A stretch of 64,000 nucleotides of DNA from Planctomycetaceae bacterium (GCA_012719125.1 JAAYAY010000047.1:81551-145550), one strand, 5' to 3'. Positions 1 to 9,737 are shown, numbered from the stretch's first letter. Made by a program: numbers and translations. Notes: generated by a model not told the origin, from the sequence alone.

Positions 1-1
1 G

Positions 2-1408
2 GTCGGTGAATTCGTTTCCTTGATGGACGGAAACGTCTGCCTCGAAACGCCCGACGGCCGGGGCGTCGTGGTGCCCCTCGACAAGCTGTGCGAAGCCGAC
101 CGCGAGTCGGTGCAGGAGAAACCCGCCGCAGATCCGCCCGCGGAAGAGGAACCAGAACTTGTCGTCGAGGAGATGGTCGACGAGATCGTCTCCTCCGGTC
201 CGGCCCCCGGCGACGACCAGTACGACCATCAAAAGGTGGTGATTCCCTTCGATTTCGTTTCCAGCTTCGATGACGGCCGTTACGGTTCCATGATCGGCGA
301 CATGATCGTCGCCAAGATCCAGAAACAGGGGATGTTTGTGGTTCCCGACGCGATCGATATTCGCGACGTGTGCAACCAGCGCGGTGTGAAGATTACTCCC
401 AACACGCCGCTCCCGGAGATTCGGCGCGTGCTGCGAGACCTGTTCGACGCTCACATCGCGATCTGGGGAAGTTGCGAGAAAGTTGCCGGCCAGGAGTGGG
501 ACGTCTACGACCTGACCGTCAAGTGCGCCGACTTTTCCGAGAGCCTCCAGCCGAAGATGCTCTACGAAAAAGTCGACGTGCGCACCAAGACCGTCAGCGA
601 GATTCCCCACCTCTACGTGGCGGAGATGCTCGACAAACTCTACGGGCGCGAGCCGGGCGGGCCGGCCCCGGTCGATCAGTTCGCCGAACAGAACTGGCTC
701 GACAATCCCAGCCTGATCGAAAACGGCGACTTCGAGACCGCCGCCCGCGGCGTGCCCAACGGCTGGGAAGACAAGGGCGGGCAGCAGCGGGAGCCCCTGG
801 GCAATCTCGTCCAGTGGACGACCGAGTCGGGCAACTCCGGCAACCACGTGATTCGTTTCACCTTCGATGCCGGCGTGGGCGACGGCTTCGGCGTCATGTA
901 CTACAGCAAGACCTTCCCCGTTGAAGAAGGCGCCAAGTATCGCTTCCAGTGCCGCTATCGAACCAACGGCCCCAAGATCATCGTCTTCATCAAGTGCTAC
1001 GATGAGATGGGAAGCCAGTACAAACCCGGCGACCTGGTGAGTACGACAAGCCACCCCACGTCGCAGGCCGGCGGACCGGAATACGTTCCCGAGTTCGGCG
1101 TGCTCCGCGAATGCTATCGCAGCCAGCAGAACCTCAAGGGCGCCAAGAACCAGTGGCACACCCACACGCAGGACTTCACGCCACGTCACACCAAGTACAC
1201 GCCCAAGTGGGGCCGCGTGATGCTCTATTCCTATCTGGGCGCCGGCGTCGTCGAGTTCGACGACGTCGTCCTCAAACAGGTCGTTCCCGCCTCGGCCAGC
1301 GACCGCAAAAAGGAACTACGCCACTCCCAGGACAGTTCCGTCACCATCAAGGAGATGGAAGAGAACGAACGCCGTGCCCGCGAGGCTCGGGAACGAACGA
1401 ACCAGTGA
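2..1408 (+). CDS. SHD1-type domain protein, 5'-truncated by the window edge
   Basis: The frame is open from the first bases, so the start lies outside the window. The first 35 or so residues (GEFVSLMDGNVCLETPDGRG, followed by VPLDKLCEADRESV) fit the end of an SHD1-type domain (SLA1 homology domain 1), which is common in secreted planctomycete proteins and may bind partner proteins. An acidic linker (EEEPELVVEEMVDE) follows, then a globular part. The second half begins with SLIENGDFE and has a beta-rich pattern resembling a carbohydrate-binding-like jelly roll. The C-terminus is a charged helix ending ARERTNQ. The gene converges on its neighbour with a 15-base gap. The catalytic or structural role is unknown. 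The TTG at 20 and ATG at 23 lie inside the domain and are unlikely starts. Confidence 0.75.
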   Translation, partial: VGEFVSLMDGNVCLETPDGRGVVVPLDKLCEADRESVQEKPAADPPAEEEPELVVEEMVDEIVSSGPAPGDDQYDHQKVVIPFDFVSSFDDGRYGSMIGDMIVAKIQKQGMFVVPDAIDIRDVCNQRGVKITPNTPLPEIRRVLRDLFDAHIAIWGSCEKVAGQEWDVYDLTVKCADFSESLQPKMLYEKVDVRTKTVSEIPHLYVAEMLDKLYGREPGGPAPVDQFAEQNWLDNPSLIENGDFETAARGVPNGWEDKGGQQREPLGNLVQWTTESGNSGNHVIRFTFDAGVGDGFGVMYYSKTFPVEEGAKYRFQCRYRTNGPKIIVFIKCYDEMGSQYKPGDLVSTTSHPTSQAGGPEYVPEFGVLRECYRSQQNLKGAKNQWHTHTQDFTPRHTKYTPKWGRVMLYSYLGAGVVEFDDVVLKQVVPASASDRKKELRHSQDSSVTIKEMEENERRAREARERTNQ

Positions 1409-1423
1409 CGTGGTCCGCTTGCC

Positions 1424-3148
1424 TCACTCCTTCTTCTGAAACGCCTGCCGCACCTGAGCCGCATAACCGATTCCCGCCTGCAGGATTTCTCCCGGCACGA
1501 CGATCCGGGCGTCGACCACGGCCCCTTCGGTGTTGACGGCCCAGCCAATCGGCAGAGTTTCGGGGAACTCCGGTAGCTGAATCTTCTGCCCTTCCGGGGC
1601 CACGGCTGCGATCATGTTGTTGACGAAACCGATCAGGCCTGCCGGGTTGAAGAAGCCCTGCCCGAGATTGCCCTGGCCGACCTTGGCGGCCGTCTGCTTG
1701 ACCGATTCCTCCCTTCCAAGCGACTTGCCGCTCCGCAAGGCCGCAATCGCCTGGCGCAGCAGCCTCTGGTTCGTGTAGCCGAGCACCACGTGACGGTCGT
1801 CGGCCGCCACGATGAACACTCGGATCTTACCGCCGGGCCCGATCATCTTCTCCAACATCGCCTCCGCGTGGGCGTCGCCGGAAAGCGCCGTCTTCGGCAG
1901 CTCCATGGCAATTTCCACGCCCTTGCAGCCGTCGATCTCGATCGGCTTCGACTCCATCTCCATGGAGAAGATCCCCTTGCTCCCTTTCACCATCCCGGCG
2001 AAGTTCTGGAGATACTCTTCGTAGGCCTTCATGTACTCGCCGGCGTTTTCCGCTTCCATCACCCCCACCATGCGGCTGTAGATCGTGTCGTCGGGCGAGC
2101 CGACCGCAAGCATCATGGTGATCGACTGCATCGCGGCCATCATCGGCTGGGCCGATTCCAGCATCTGGTCGGCCTGCTCCTGGCCGATTCCATAAAGCTT
2201 CGGGGCGGCCTTCATCACCTCCACCGAGAAATCCATCATCAGCTTGCCCAACGCAGGGGTGAGCCGGCCGCCGCCCGCCACGATGAACGCCTCCGCCGGC
2301 AGCCCGCCGAGTGCGTCGACCGGCGTCGCCGGAACCGCTAGGCCTTCGGCAATTCGACCCGCCGGCAAGAATCGTTTGCGAACCTGCAAGACCAGATCGC
2401 CCGATTCCTGCACGTCCAGCCCGAGCCCGACCATCTCCATTTCCTGATCGACGACCGCAAACACGTTCTTGTAGACGTTCAGCAGATCCGCCGCGCCCAT
2501 GTCGTTGTCGCCCTGAGCGCGAACCACCTGCTGGACCGTCTCGATCCCTTCCACGGCCTTGGCACAGAAAACCGAGATGCCCGCATCGCTCATCACGGCT
2601 GCCACGTCCCGCTCTTCGATCCATGCCAGATCGCTGCCCAACCGCTCGGCGAATCCGCCCGCCGTCTTCAGAGCAGCCGCCAGCGTCTGTTCCTGGTCGT
2701 CGGGTACAATCACCGCGAACCCGTCCTTTTCCGCCACCAGCACGGAATCGTCGTCAAACGTCAGACGGACGAAGTCGCCCGCCTCCTCGCCCTTGAACAA
2801 CTTCACAAACGCCGCGAAATCCTTCACCGGCACGTATCCCACCGGAACCGGGTCGGCGCCCGGTTCGGTGCCCTTGAGCACCGCCACGGCGATCGACGAC
2901 TCCTTGTCCAGGCAATCGCTCAGCCCCGGCACCGCCTGCAGGGCCGCCAGCGGCCCCGGCAGCGGCAATCCCAAACCGGCAGCCGCCTTGCCCACCTTGG
3001 CGTCCAGCGTGTCCAGACGGTCAATCACCAGCAGGCCCAGCGCGTCGGCCGGAACCAACTTGACCGCATCGCCCGCCAGCAGAGGTGCCGAAACGAAGCT
3101 CGCCGCCACCAGAACTGCCGCCGCCAAAACCATCTTCACTCGCAACAT
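1424..3148 (-). CDS. Secreted protein of unknown function (DUF3352-like)
   Basis: This is a 574-residue protein. The chosen ATG at 3148 begins MLRVKMVLAAAVLVAASF and gives a clean signal peptide ending near LLAGDA. A purine-rich GGGAGAAAG lies just upstream. The frame stays open to 3376, but that stretch is not protein-like. The mature part starts VKLVPADALGLLVIDRLD, a pattern seen in planctomycete proteins annotated as DUF3352 or hypothetical, and continues as alternating beta/alpha segments without a visible catalytic motif. It probably acts in the periplasm. The downstream neighbour on the other strand converges. Function unknown; the DUF3352 link is from memory of the family opening and is tentative. 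Confidence 0.75.
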   Translation of the reverse strand: MLRVKMVLAAAVLVAASFVSAPLLAGDAVKLVPADALGLLVIDRLDTLDAKVGKAAAGLGLPLPGPLAALQAVPGLSDCLDKESSIAVAVLKGTEPGADPVPVGYVPVKDFAAFVKLFKGEEAGDFVRLTFDDDSVLVAEKDGFAVIVPDDQEQTLAAALKTAGGFAERLGSDLAWIEERDVAAVMSDAGISVFCAKAVEGIETVQQVVRAQGDNDMGAADLLNVYKNVFAVVDQEMEMVGLGLDVQESGDLVLQVRKRFLPAGRIAEGLAVPATPVDALGGLPAEAFIVAGGGRLTPALGKLMMDFSVEVMKAAPKLYGIGQEQADQMLESAQPMMAAMQSITMMLAVGSPDDTIYSRMVGVMEAENAGEYMKAYEEYLQNFAGMVKGSKGIFSMEMESKPIEIDGCKGVEIAMELPKTALSGDAHAEAMLEKMIGPGGKIRVFIVAADDRHVVLGYTNQRLLRQAIAALRSGKSLGREESVKQTAAKVGQGNLGQGFFNPAGLIGFVNNMIAAVAPEGQKIQLPEFPETLPIGWAVNTEGAVVDARIVVPGEILQAGIGYAAQVRQAFQKKE

Positions 3149-3556
3149 GGTGCTTTCTCCCATCTTGATTGCTCTCAGCCAAACCGCGTGTTTACCGCCG
3201 GTGCTCTTCTTAAAGTTCGTCGCCCCCATTCGAATCTTGTTCCCCACAGTATGCCCAATTCTGGCGACAACAGGTAGTGTTTCGTCCGTAGACACGAAAA
3301 AAAGCCCCTCACCTATGTGAACCCCAGAGATACAGAAGACGATGCTCCGGATCCTATCCGTGCCCATCTGTGTCATCCGTGGTTCATGTCACGTGCCGCA
3401 AAGACTGCCGCCTCCCTCGGCAGGGTTAGACCGCGAAGTGTCCACCCTGGAAAAAGCGCCGGACCGGCGGCCACGTAGCTACCACGTCGTCTATCACGTT
3501 TGACCGGTCCGTATAATTGCCTTCTCACAGCCTGCCAACATCCCGGAGCCGCCTCC
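3149..3556. other. Divergent intergenic region
   Basis: This gap of about 400 bases separates the divergent secreted protein and D-lactate dehydrogenase genes. It must hold both promoters, but I could not pick out a convincing -35/-10 pair. The stretch around 3340-3390 (catctgtgtcatccgtggtt) resembles short intergenic sequence families common in planctomycete genomes. No reading frame here looks protein-like. Confidence 0.4.
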
Positions 3557-4567
3557 ATGCGAGTCGTCGTTTTCAGTGATAAACCCTACTGGCACCGCTT
3601 CCTCACCGAGGCCAACGAAGCCTTCGGCCACGATCTCACCTTTATCGAGCCGAACCTCAATTCTCAAACGGTCGCCCTGGCCGACGGATACCCGGCCGTC
3701 TGCGTCTTCGTCCACGATCAGGTCGACGCCGCTGTGCTCGGCTCGCTCCGCAAGGGAGGCACCAATCTCGTCGCACTCCGCTGCGCCGGCTTCAACAACG
3801 TTGATCTCGAGGCGGCCGCCGAAGTCGGGATCAAGGTAGTTCGCGTGCCCGCCTACTCCCCCCACGCCGTGGCCGAACATGCCGTTTCGCTAATCCTTAC
3901 CTTGAACCGCAAGATCCACCGCGCCTACGCCCGGGTCCGCGAAGGCAATATGGCCCTCGAAGGCCTGCTCGGCGTCGAACTTCACTCGAAGACGGTCGGC
4001 ATCCTCGGCACCGGCCGGATCGGCGCCATCGTCGGGCAGATCATGCACGGATTCGGTTGCCGCGTTCTGGCCTACGATCCCTACCCCAACGACGAAGTCC
4101 GCCGCTTCGCCGAGTACGTGTCCCTCGACCGGCTCTCCGCCGAGTCCGACGTCATCACCCTCCACTGCCCGTTGACGCCCGACACCTACCACCTCGTCGA
4201 CGCCCAGTGGCTGAAACAGGTCAAGCCGGGCTGTATGATCATCAACACCAGCCGCGGCGCCCTCATCGACACCCGGGCCGCCATCCACGCCCTCAAAACG
4301 GAACGCCTCGGCTCGCTTGGCCTCGACGTCTACGAAGAAGAAGCTGACTTGTTCTTCGAGGACCTCTCCGAACGCGTCATCCAGGACGACGTCTTCGCCC
4401 GCCTGCTCACGTTTCCCAACGTCATCATCACGGCCCACCAGGGCTTCTTCACCCGCGAAGCCATCAGCCAGATCGCCGCCACGACGCTGGCCAATATCCG
4501 CGACTTCGAGACCGGCGGGCCGCTGGCGAACGAAGTCTCCAGCGGACGGAAGGTCAAACACAAGTGA
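3557..4567 (+). CDS. ldhA: D-lactate dehydrogenase (2-hydroxyacid dehydrogenase)
   Basis: A 336-residue cytoplasmic NAD-dependent enzyme interconverting pyruvate and D-lactate. The ATG at 3557 (MRVVVFSDKPYW) aligns with the usual LdhA start; the frame runs upstream to 3500 without family similarity. The Rossmann dinucleotide motif is GILGTGRIG (about residues 149-157). The catalytic arginine lies in NTSRGALID, the glutamate in LGLDVYEEEAD and the histidine in TAHQGFFT. The long loop with DLFFEDLSERVIQDD is typical of the fermentative LdhA subgroup rather than of glyoxylate or phosphoglycerate dehydrogenases. It stands alone and points to a fermentative or redox-balancing route. Confidence 0.93.
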   Translation: MRVVVFSDKPYWHRFLTEANEAFGHDLTFIEPNLNSQTVALADGYPAVCVFVHDQVDAAVLGSLRKGGTNLVALRCAGFNNVDLEAAAEVGIKVVRVPAYSPHAVAEHAVSLILTLNRKIHRAYARVREGNMALEGLLGVELHSKTVGILGTGRIGAIVGQIMHGFGCRVLAYDPYPNDEVRRFAEYVSLDRLSAESDVITLHCPLTPDTYHLVDAQWLKQVKPGCMIINTSRGALIDTRAAIHALKTERLGSLGLDVYEEEADLFFEDLSERVIQDDVFARLLTFPNVIITAHQGFFTREAISQIAATTLANIRDFETGGPLANEVSSGRKVKHK

Positions 4568-4597
4568 GCCTTGCGGTTCACCTTCAAGAAGCGCAGT

Positions 4598-7303
4598 TCA
4601 CTTCCGTTCCACCGTCACCACCGCATGCAAACCGTCCTCCAGGAACGTCAGCGCCATGGTCACGCCGCCGAACTCGTCGAGCAGCTTGCCCATGGGGCTT
4701 TCCGCCGCCGGGGCGACGCCCTGACGGGGCGACATCGCCGTGCCGTGTTTGCTGCACACCACCTGCCGCCCGTCGGGCGAAAGCTCGTAGGTGCCGCCGT
4801 CCGGACAGAAGAAGTGAACGGCATGGGCCGCGTCGGCTTGCCGGGTGACGGACTCGGCGTCGCCACCGCCTGCCGAAGCGACCGCCTTGGCCACCGAGGA
4901 GAGCGGCCCCAGGTTGTTCAAACAGGCCTCGCGGCTCGACTCGGCCCAACCCAGATGGAACGTCGACAGCACCTCGTTCCAGTTCTCCGGCCGAATTCGC
5001 ACCATGGCGTGGGCCGTCGGCCCTTTGTCCACCGGCCGGCCTCCCGCTTTGGCGCCCGCCGCCTCCATGGCATACAGGTCCTCGAGGATGCACTGCTTGC
5101 TCGCCACGTAGAGCCCCTTGCCCACGCGCCCGTAGAACATCCGCCACTTGACCGGCCCGACTCCGATCGTGTAGCAGCGAATCTGCTCGTCGCTGCCGGC
5201 AAGCGGCACGCGGTAGAAGTCCAGCTCCGGCGCAAACCAACCGTCCTGGTCTCCCGAGCGGGCCAGCTCGGCGGCGTAGAAGTCGAGCCGCTCCAGGGTC
5301 CGGTCGACCAGTTCCGCATCCTGGACCGGAACCGAAACGTAGACCGGCGCGTTGAGCGACGCGATCAAGTAGCTGATCCACAGCATGTCGTCGTCGAACC
5401 CGCCCCGTCCCCCGCGGAAGCTCCGCACGATCTCGCCCAGCGACTGGGTCAGGTTGAAGTCGAACGTGGGCGAGGCGTCGTACACGTGAAAGCCGATCTG
5501 GTTGCCCAGCCCTTCGTAGATGCACCGTTCGAGCAGCCGCGAATCCTCCGCCGACGGCTCGACGCCTCGATTGCGCAGGAAGAACAACTGGGGCACCTTA
5601 ACCTTCACATTCTCTTTCAACTGCGGCTTCTTGAAACGCGTGGCGACCGTGAAGATGTTTCGCTTCGGCACGGGCAGTGCGTCGAGCGGTTCCGGTTCGC
5701 CACTGAGCACCGCGGCCAGACCCGAATAGACCGAGTTGTCGATCAGCGGCAGGATGATCGTTTCCGCCCGGTATTGGTCCGGCGTCACCCGAACGCGGAT
5801 CGCAATCGGGTCGAAGAACCGTTGCCAGTGGCGGTTGTACTGTTCCACGAAGTCGCGATACTGCTCGGCTTCACCCGGCGTGATCGATTCGACCGCCACC
5901 TCGCAGCAGGGCGCCAGCGCCATGACATGCCCATGGTGGGAGCAGACGGCCGTTAGGCCGTCGTCGGCCAGTTCGTACCGTCCCCCGTCGGGGCAGCGAT
6001 ACTTGTCGGCGCCGAATTCGCCCGGTGCACACCTGGCTTCCGCCAGTTCGGCCAGCGACTTGGGCAATCGCCCCTTCTGGGTCTGAAACAGCAACGCCCC
6101 GTGGCCGATCATTCGCAGGTGGTTATAGCACAGCATGCGCCGCTGGGAGGTCAGCTTGAGTTCCGGGCCGACGATCCGGCGAATGAACGGATCGGACAGG
6201 TAGATGAACCCGTCCTCCTCTTTCGCACCGAGCGGCATGAGCGTGCGGATGTATTTAAACTCCGCCGACTCTCCCAGCCTCGGAACGGGCTTACCGTCGA
6301 TCTTCTCCCCCAGGATCGCGGCGATGGTTCGCTCCAAGGCCGCCTTCGAATTGCTCCGCACGTGCAACCCCGGCCGGGGATAGGCGGAGAACACGCAGAC
6401 GCTCCGGTCGGGCGTGGCCACGTGCGCGTAGTCGACCCCCAGCACCTTGCCCGTCGTGCGTGTGGCTTCAGGATTTGACTTCTCGGCCGCTTCCAGGAAG
6501 CTGTCCATCCGCAGGCGGAAGACCTTGGGCTGCTTGACGGCGAACAGTACGGTCGTGTCGGTTCCGGCCCGGAAGTACAGGTCGCTCCCCGTCATGGCAA
6601 CCGAGTCGACCACCATGTCGTAGAACGGCCGCGTGAGCGGATCCGTCTGAATGGCCAACTGGGTCTTGAGCCGCGAACTGGTCAACGAGGTGGTGGCGTT
6701 TCCGATCGTCTGGGCAAACATGTGAGCGCCCCAGCGGTCGCCCAACTCGGCCACCTGCAAGAGCTTCTCCACCGAGTCGAACCGCACGAAGTACTGGTCC
6801 TCCGGCACCGCCAGGGCCAGCGAAGAAACCTCGGGCTGCTTGCCTGCGATCGTCTGGGCGGCCAGCATCTGGCCCCAGGGGTGGCTCTTGACGGCCGGGC
6901 CCTGGAGTTCGGAGATCTTGATCGTCTCCTTATCCCGCCGGCCCATGTCGCCCACCAGGCCGGCGTCGTCGCCCACCATGGCGTCCAATTGCAGCGTCTC
7001 CTGAATCGCGTGGGCCGCGGAGAACAGGGCGAACAGATCGACTTGCCGTTCGGGCCCCCGCCGCGGGCGGTTCAGTTGCCGGATCTGCTCGGCAACGGCG
7101 TTTTCCGTGCCTCCATTCCGCCCAAGCTGCAAAGCCACATACTGCAAATAGGCATCCTTCGGATACAGGTTCAGTTCCCGCCGGGCCTCTTCGAGCGTCC
7201 ACGGCCTGGCCGCGACATTCGGTTCCGCGGCCGGCATCTCACCGACGATCCCCCCCCAAAGAACACATGCCCCCACGACCACCAACAAACGATGCCGAAC
7301 CAT
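4598..7303 (-). CDS. Large secreted protein with two pilin-tail-like CPDGG motifs
   Basis: A 901-residue protein. The ATG at 7303 (MVRHRLLVVVGACVLWGG) follows a strong GGAGG and yields a signal peptide. Two matching cysteine motifs are visible. One, near residue 433, reads YRCPDGGRYEL and is followed by VCSHHG. The other, near residue 832, reads FFCPDGGTYEL and is followed by VCSKHG. This CP-GG-Y...C-HG pattern is familiar from the C-terminal tails of some type II/competence pseudopilins. The rest is mixed alpha/beta and resembles DUF3352-style proteins, with repeated phrases such as YFVRFDSVEKLL and YFRAGTDTTVLF. No enzymatic motif was found. It may be a surface or periplasmic scaffold; the function is unknown. 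Confidence 0.8.
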   Translation of the reverse strand: MVRHRLLVVVGACVLWGGIVGEMPAAEPNVAARPWTLEEARRELNLYPKDAYLQYVALQLGRNGGTENAVAEQIRQLNRPRRGPERQVDLFALFSAAHAIQETLQLDAMVGDDAGLVGDMGRRDKETIKISELQGPAVKSHPWGQMLAAQTIAGKQPEVSSLALAVPEDQYFVRFDSVEKLLQVAELGDRWGAHMFAQTIGNATTSLTSSRLKTQLAIQTDPLTRPFYDMVVDSVAMTGSDLYFRAGTDTTVLFAVKQPKVFRLRMDSFLEAAEKSNPEATRTTGKVLGVDYAHVATPDRSVCVFSAYPRPGLHVRSNSKAALERTIAAILGEKIDGKPVPRLGESAEFKYIRTLMPLGAKEEDGFIYLSDPFIRRIVGPELKLTSQRRMLCYNHLRMIGHGALLFQTQKGRLPKSLAELAEARCAPGEFGADKYRCPDGGRYELADDGLTAVCSHHGHVMALAPCCEVAVESITPGEAEQYRDFVEQYNRHWQRFFDPIAIRVRVTPDQYRAETIILPLIDNSVYSGLAAVLSGEPEPLDALPVPKRNIFTVATRFKKPQLKENVKVKVPQLFFLRNRGVEPSAEDSRLLERCIYEGLGNQIGFHVYDASPTFDFNLTQSLGEIVRSFRGGRGGFDDDMLWISYLIASLNAPVYVSVPVQDAELVDRTLERLDFYAAELARSGDQDGWFAPELDFYRVPLAGSDEQIRCYTIGVGPVKWRMFYGRVGKGLYVASKQCILEDLYAMEAAGAKAGGRPVDKGPTAHAMVRIRPENWNEVLSTFHLGWAESSREACLNNLGPLSSVAKAVASAGGGDAESVTRQADAAHAVHFFCPDGGTYELSPDGRQVVCSKHGTAMSPRQGVAPAAESPMGKLLDEFGGVTMALTFLEDGLHAVVTVERK

Positions 7304-7588
7304 AATTATGCCTCCAGAAAGCCCAGTGCCGGAACAGAATGGCAGCACAATGCCCCTTCCCCCTCGTTGGCTCCATCCTGAGCGAATTATAACGCGACCC
7401 CACCAAGGATTCGTGTCTCAGTTCCAAGTCAGGATGCTTCCCACTGGGGCCGTTCTCGCGATTTGCTTCGTGAACCACGGAAACGGACGTAGATGCTCAG
7501 TGAACGAGTACCTGCGAGGCCGCTTGGATCGCATTCATAACCGTGTGGGGCAGGCCCACAACCCGGTTTGACGCATTGGCATGCGCGT

Positions 7589-8578
7589 TCAATGGGCCAT
7601 GGTCGCCAGTACGCGGACCAGTTCCGGCGGGACCGGTTTGTGCCGATCGAAGGTCTGCTCGAACGGGGTCAGAGTGAGGGCACCGCCGATCCGCCCGGCC
7701 ATCACGCCGGTTTTGCCTTCGAGGATGCTCTTCACCGCAAACTCGCCGAGGAGGGTGCCAAGAATGCGATCGGCCGGCACCGGGGAGCCGCCCCGCTGGA
7801 GATGGCCGAGGGTGATGACTCGCATCTGGAACGGGCAGTCGGCTGCGATCAGGTCGGCTTGCAGCTTGACGGCACCGCCGTTCTCATCGCCTTCGGCCAC
7901 GACGATCATGATCGACTTTTTGCCCCGTGCCTTGAGCTTGCGGAGCCGGTCGATGATTTCGGGGACGTCGGTAGGTGTCTCGGGGATGCAGGCCACTTCG
8001 GCCCCGCCGGCCAGGGCGGTGTAGAGGGCGATGTAGCCGCTGTGCCGCCCCATGACTTCCACGAGAAACATCCGTTCGTGGCTTTCGGCCGTGTCGCGCA
8101 GCTTGTCCAGCGCCTCCACGGCCGTCTGCACGGCGGTGGCAAACCCGATCGTGTAGTCGGTACCGATCAGGTCGTTGTCGATCGTACCGGGGCAACCGAC
8201 CACCAGGCCGTCCCAGTGTTTCATCAGGTCGACGGCCCCGTGGAACGTTCCGTCGCCGCCGATCGGGATGAGGGCGTCGATCGCGTGCTTGCGGAGGATG
8301 CCGGCCGCCTTCTTCTGGCCTTCGATGGTATGGAAATCCGGGCAGCGGCTGGTCCGCAGAATCGTTCCGCCGTGTTTCGACAGGTCGGAAACGCTGCGGG
8401 CGTCCATGATCGGCTGCCCGTCGGAGTTGACGAAGAAATCCTCATTGAGCAGGCCCTGGTATCCACGGCAGATTCCCACGACTTCCTGCCCCGACGCAAT
8501 CGACGCCCTCACGACGGCTCGAACACAAGGATTCATTCCGGGCGCGTCGCCACCGCTGCAAAAAACGCCGATACGCAT
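7589..8578 (-). CDS. pfkA: ATP-dependent 6-phosphofructokinase
   Basis: A 329-residue glycolytic enzyme phosphorylating fructose 6-phosphate to the 1,6-bisphosphate. It starts at ATG 8578 (MRIGVFCSGGDAPGMN) behind an AAGGAG. The nucleotide motif is PIGGDGTFHGA and the catalytic motif is PGTIDNDLIGTDYT. The glycines in GGDG and PGTIDND are the residues expected of the ATP-using type; pyrophosphate enzymes carry Asp and Lys there. MGRHSGYIAL and HLQRGGSPVPADR, which bind the sugar phosphate, are intact. A PfkB-family kinase lies just upstream in the same direction, about 200 bases away, separated by an inverted repeat. Confidence 0.95.
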   Translation of the reverse strand: MRIGVFCSGGDAPGMNPCVRAVVRASIASGQEVVGICRGYQGLLNEDFFVNSDGQPIMDARSVSDLSKHGGTILRTSRCPDFHTIEGQKKAAGILRKHAIDALIPIGGDGTFHGAVDLMKHWDGLVVGCPGTIDNDLIGTDYTIGFATAVQTAVEALDKLRDTAESHERMFLVEVMGRHSGYIALYTALAGGAEVACIPETPTDVPEIIDRLRKLKARGKKSIMIVVAEGDENGGAVKLQADLIAADCPFQMRVITLGHLQRGGSPVPADRILGTLLGEFAVKSILEGKTGVMAGRIGGALTLTPFEQTFDRHKPVPPELVRVLATMAH

Positions 8579-8642
8579 AGGGTGTAACTCCTTGCCGGAC
8601 ATTTCTGGCCAGATCTCAGAAAATCGAAGCACGAATTTCGAA

Positions 8643-8765
8643 ATCCGAAACAAATCCGAATACAGAAGACTCAAATGTACGAAAACACCGCAGACTATAC
8701 CAGTGATCCTAATGCAGCCGTTTGGAACCTTGGGATTTCCGTATTCGGATTTGTTTCGGATTTCG
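8643..8765. repeat. 23-bp perfect inverted repeat between two sugar kinase genes
   Basis: The left arm AAATCCGAAACAAATCCGAA (continuing TAC) at about 8648-8670 is the exact reverse complement of GTATTCGGATTTGTTTCGGA (continuing TTT) near 8741-8763. About 70 bases lie between. The flanks continue as runs of ATTTCGGATTTCGG. The related phrase ggattttcggtttgttgcgg occurs near 22287. This looks like a dispersed low-complexity planctomycete repeat rather than a simple terminator, although it lies downstream of the PfkB-type kinase gene. Confidence 0.7.
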
Positions 8766-8783
8766 GATTTCGGGCTTCGTATT

Positions 8784-9737
8784 TCAGATTGCTTCGATCT
8801 TCAACTCATGTTGCCGCATAAAGGCTTCTGCCTCCGGGCGGGTGAAGACGCTTTCGGTCGCCGTGATCGAGCGGACGCAGCTTGCTCCCAGGGCACTGCC
8901 CCAGCGGAGGCAGCCGGCCATGTCTTCGCCGGCGAGGAGCCCGGCGATGAACCCGGCGTCGAAGGCGTCGCCCGATCCGGTACCGCCGACAAACTCCGTC
9001 GGATAGACGCCGGATTTCAGCCGGCCCTCCTCACCAACGAGGATGCTGCCTTCTGAACCGCAGGTGATGACCACGTTCTTCGCCCCGGCCTGGCAGAATC
9101 GCTCGGCCTGGGCAATGGGGTCGTCCAGACCGGTGATCAACCGGGCCTCGTCGTCGTTGGGCATGAAGAAATCGGTTTCCGGGAGGAGCTTTTCGAGTCG
9201 TCCCCAGTAGTCGGTGGCGCCGTAGAGGACGACGTCCAGGACGGTCTTCGCTCCCCGCGCCCGGAGCTTGCGGAAGACTTCGGCAAACTCGTCGGTTTCC
9301 AGTTCGGGCAACATGAAGAAGCCACCGATGTAGAGGACCTTGGCCTCGTCGAGCCAGTCTTCGCGGATGTGGCCCACGGTGAAGTGCGTGTTGGCCGCGG
9401 GAGTGCTGATGAAGCGCCGATCCTGTCCTCGCACGTTGATCACCAGGCTGGCGGCCGAGCCCACGCCCGGGACTTCGTGAATGCCGCTGGTATCGATTCG
9501 ATCCACGGACAATGCGTCGACGATGAACCGGCCGAAGGGATCGTCGCCCACACAGCCGGAAACGCCCACATTCACTCCGACCTTGGCCAGGTCCAGGGCC
9601 GTGTTCGAGGCACATCCGCCCAGGCTCAGTTGCATTCGCTCGGTGGGAACCAGTTCGCCCGCCTCGGGCACACGTTCCACGGGGGCACAGGCCACGTCGG
9701 CAAACAGAATTCCCGCACTCAGACATTCTATGGCCAC
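8784..9737 (-). CDS. PfkB-family carbohydrate kinase
   Basis: A 317-residue ribokinase-fold sugar kinase. The N-terminal signature is LGGCASNTALDLAKVG and the C-terminal signature is VGGTGSGDAFDAGFIAGLLA, in which the Asp of GSGDAFDAG is the catalytic base. The substrate cannot be fixed from sequence; ribose, fructose, tagatose, 2-keto-3-deoxygluconate and nucleosides are all possible in this family. Its position upstream of pfkA, with L-fucose isomerase nearby, suggests carbohydrate catabolism. Cytoplasmic. Confidence 0.9.
   Translation of the reverse strand: MAIECLSAGILFADVACAPVERVPEAGELVPTERMQLSLGGCASNTALDLAKVGVNVGVSGCVGDDPFGRFIVDALSVDRIDTSGIHEVPGVGSAASLVINVRGQDRRFISTPAANTHFTVGHIREDWLDEAKVLYIGGFFMLPELETDEFAEVFRKLRARGAKTVLDVVLYGATDYWGRLEKLLPETDFFMPNDDEARLITGLDDPIAQAERFCQAGAKNVVITCGSEGSILVGEEGRLKSGVYPTEFVGGTGSGDAFDAGFIAGLLAGEDMAGCLRWGSALGASCVRSITATESVFTRPEAEAFMRQHELKIEAI

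Noticed and set aside
7589..8578. Pyrophosphate-dependent phosphofructokinase
   Set aside because: The discriminating positions read Gly (GGDG and PGTIDND), not Asp/Lys, so the ATP-dependent type is favoured.
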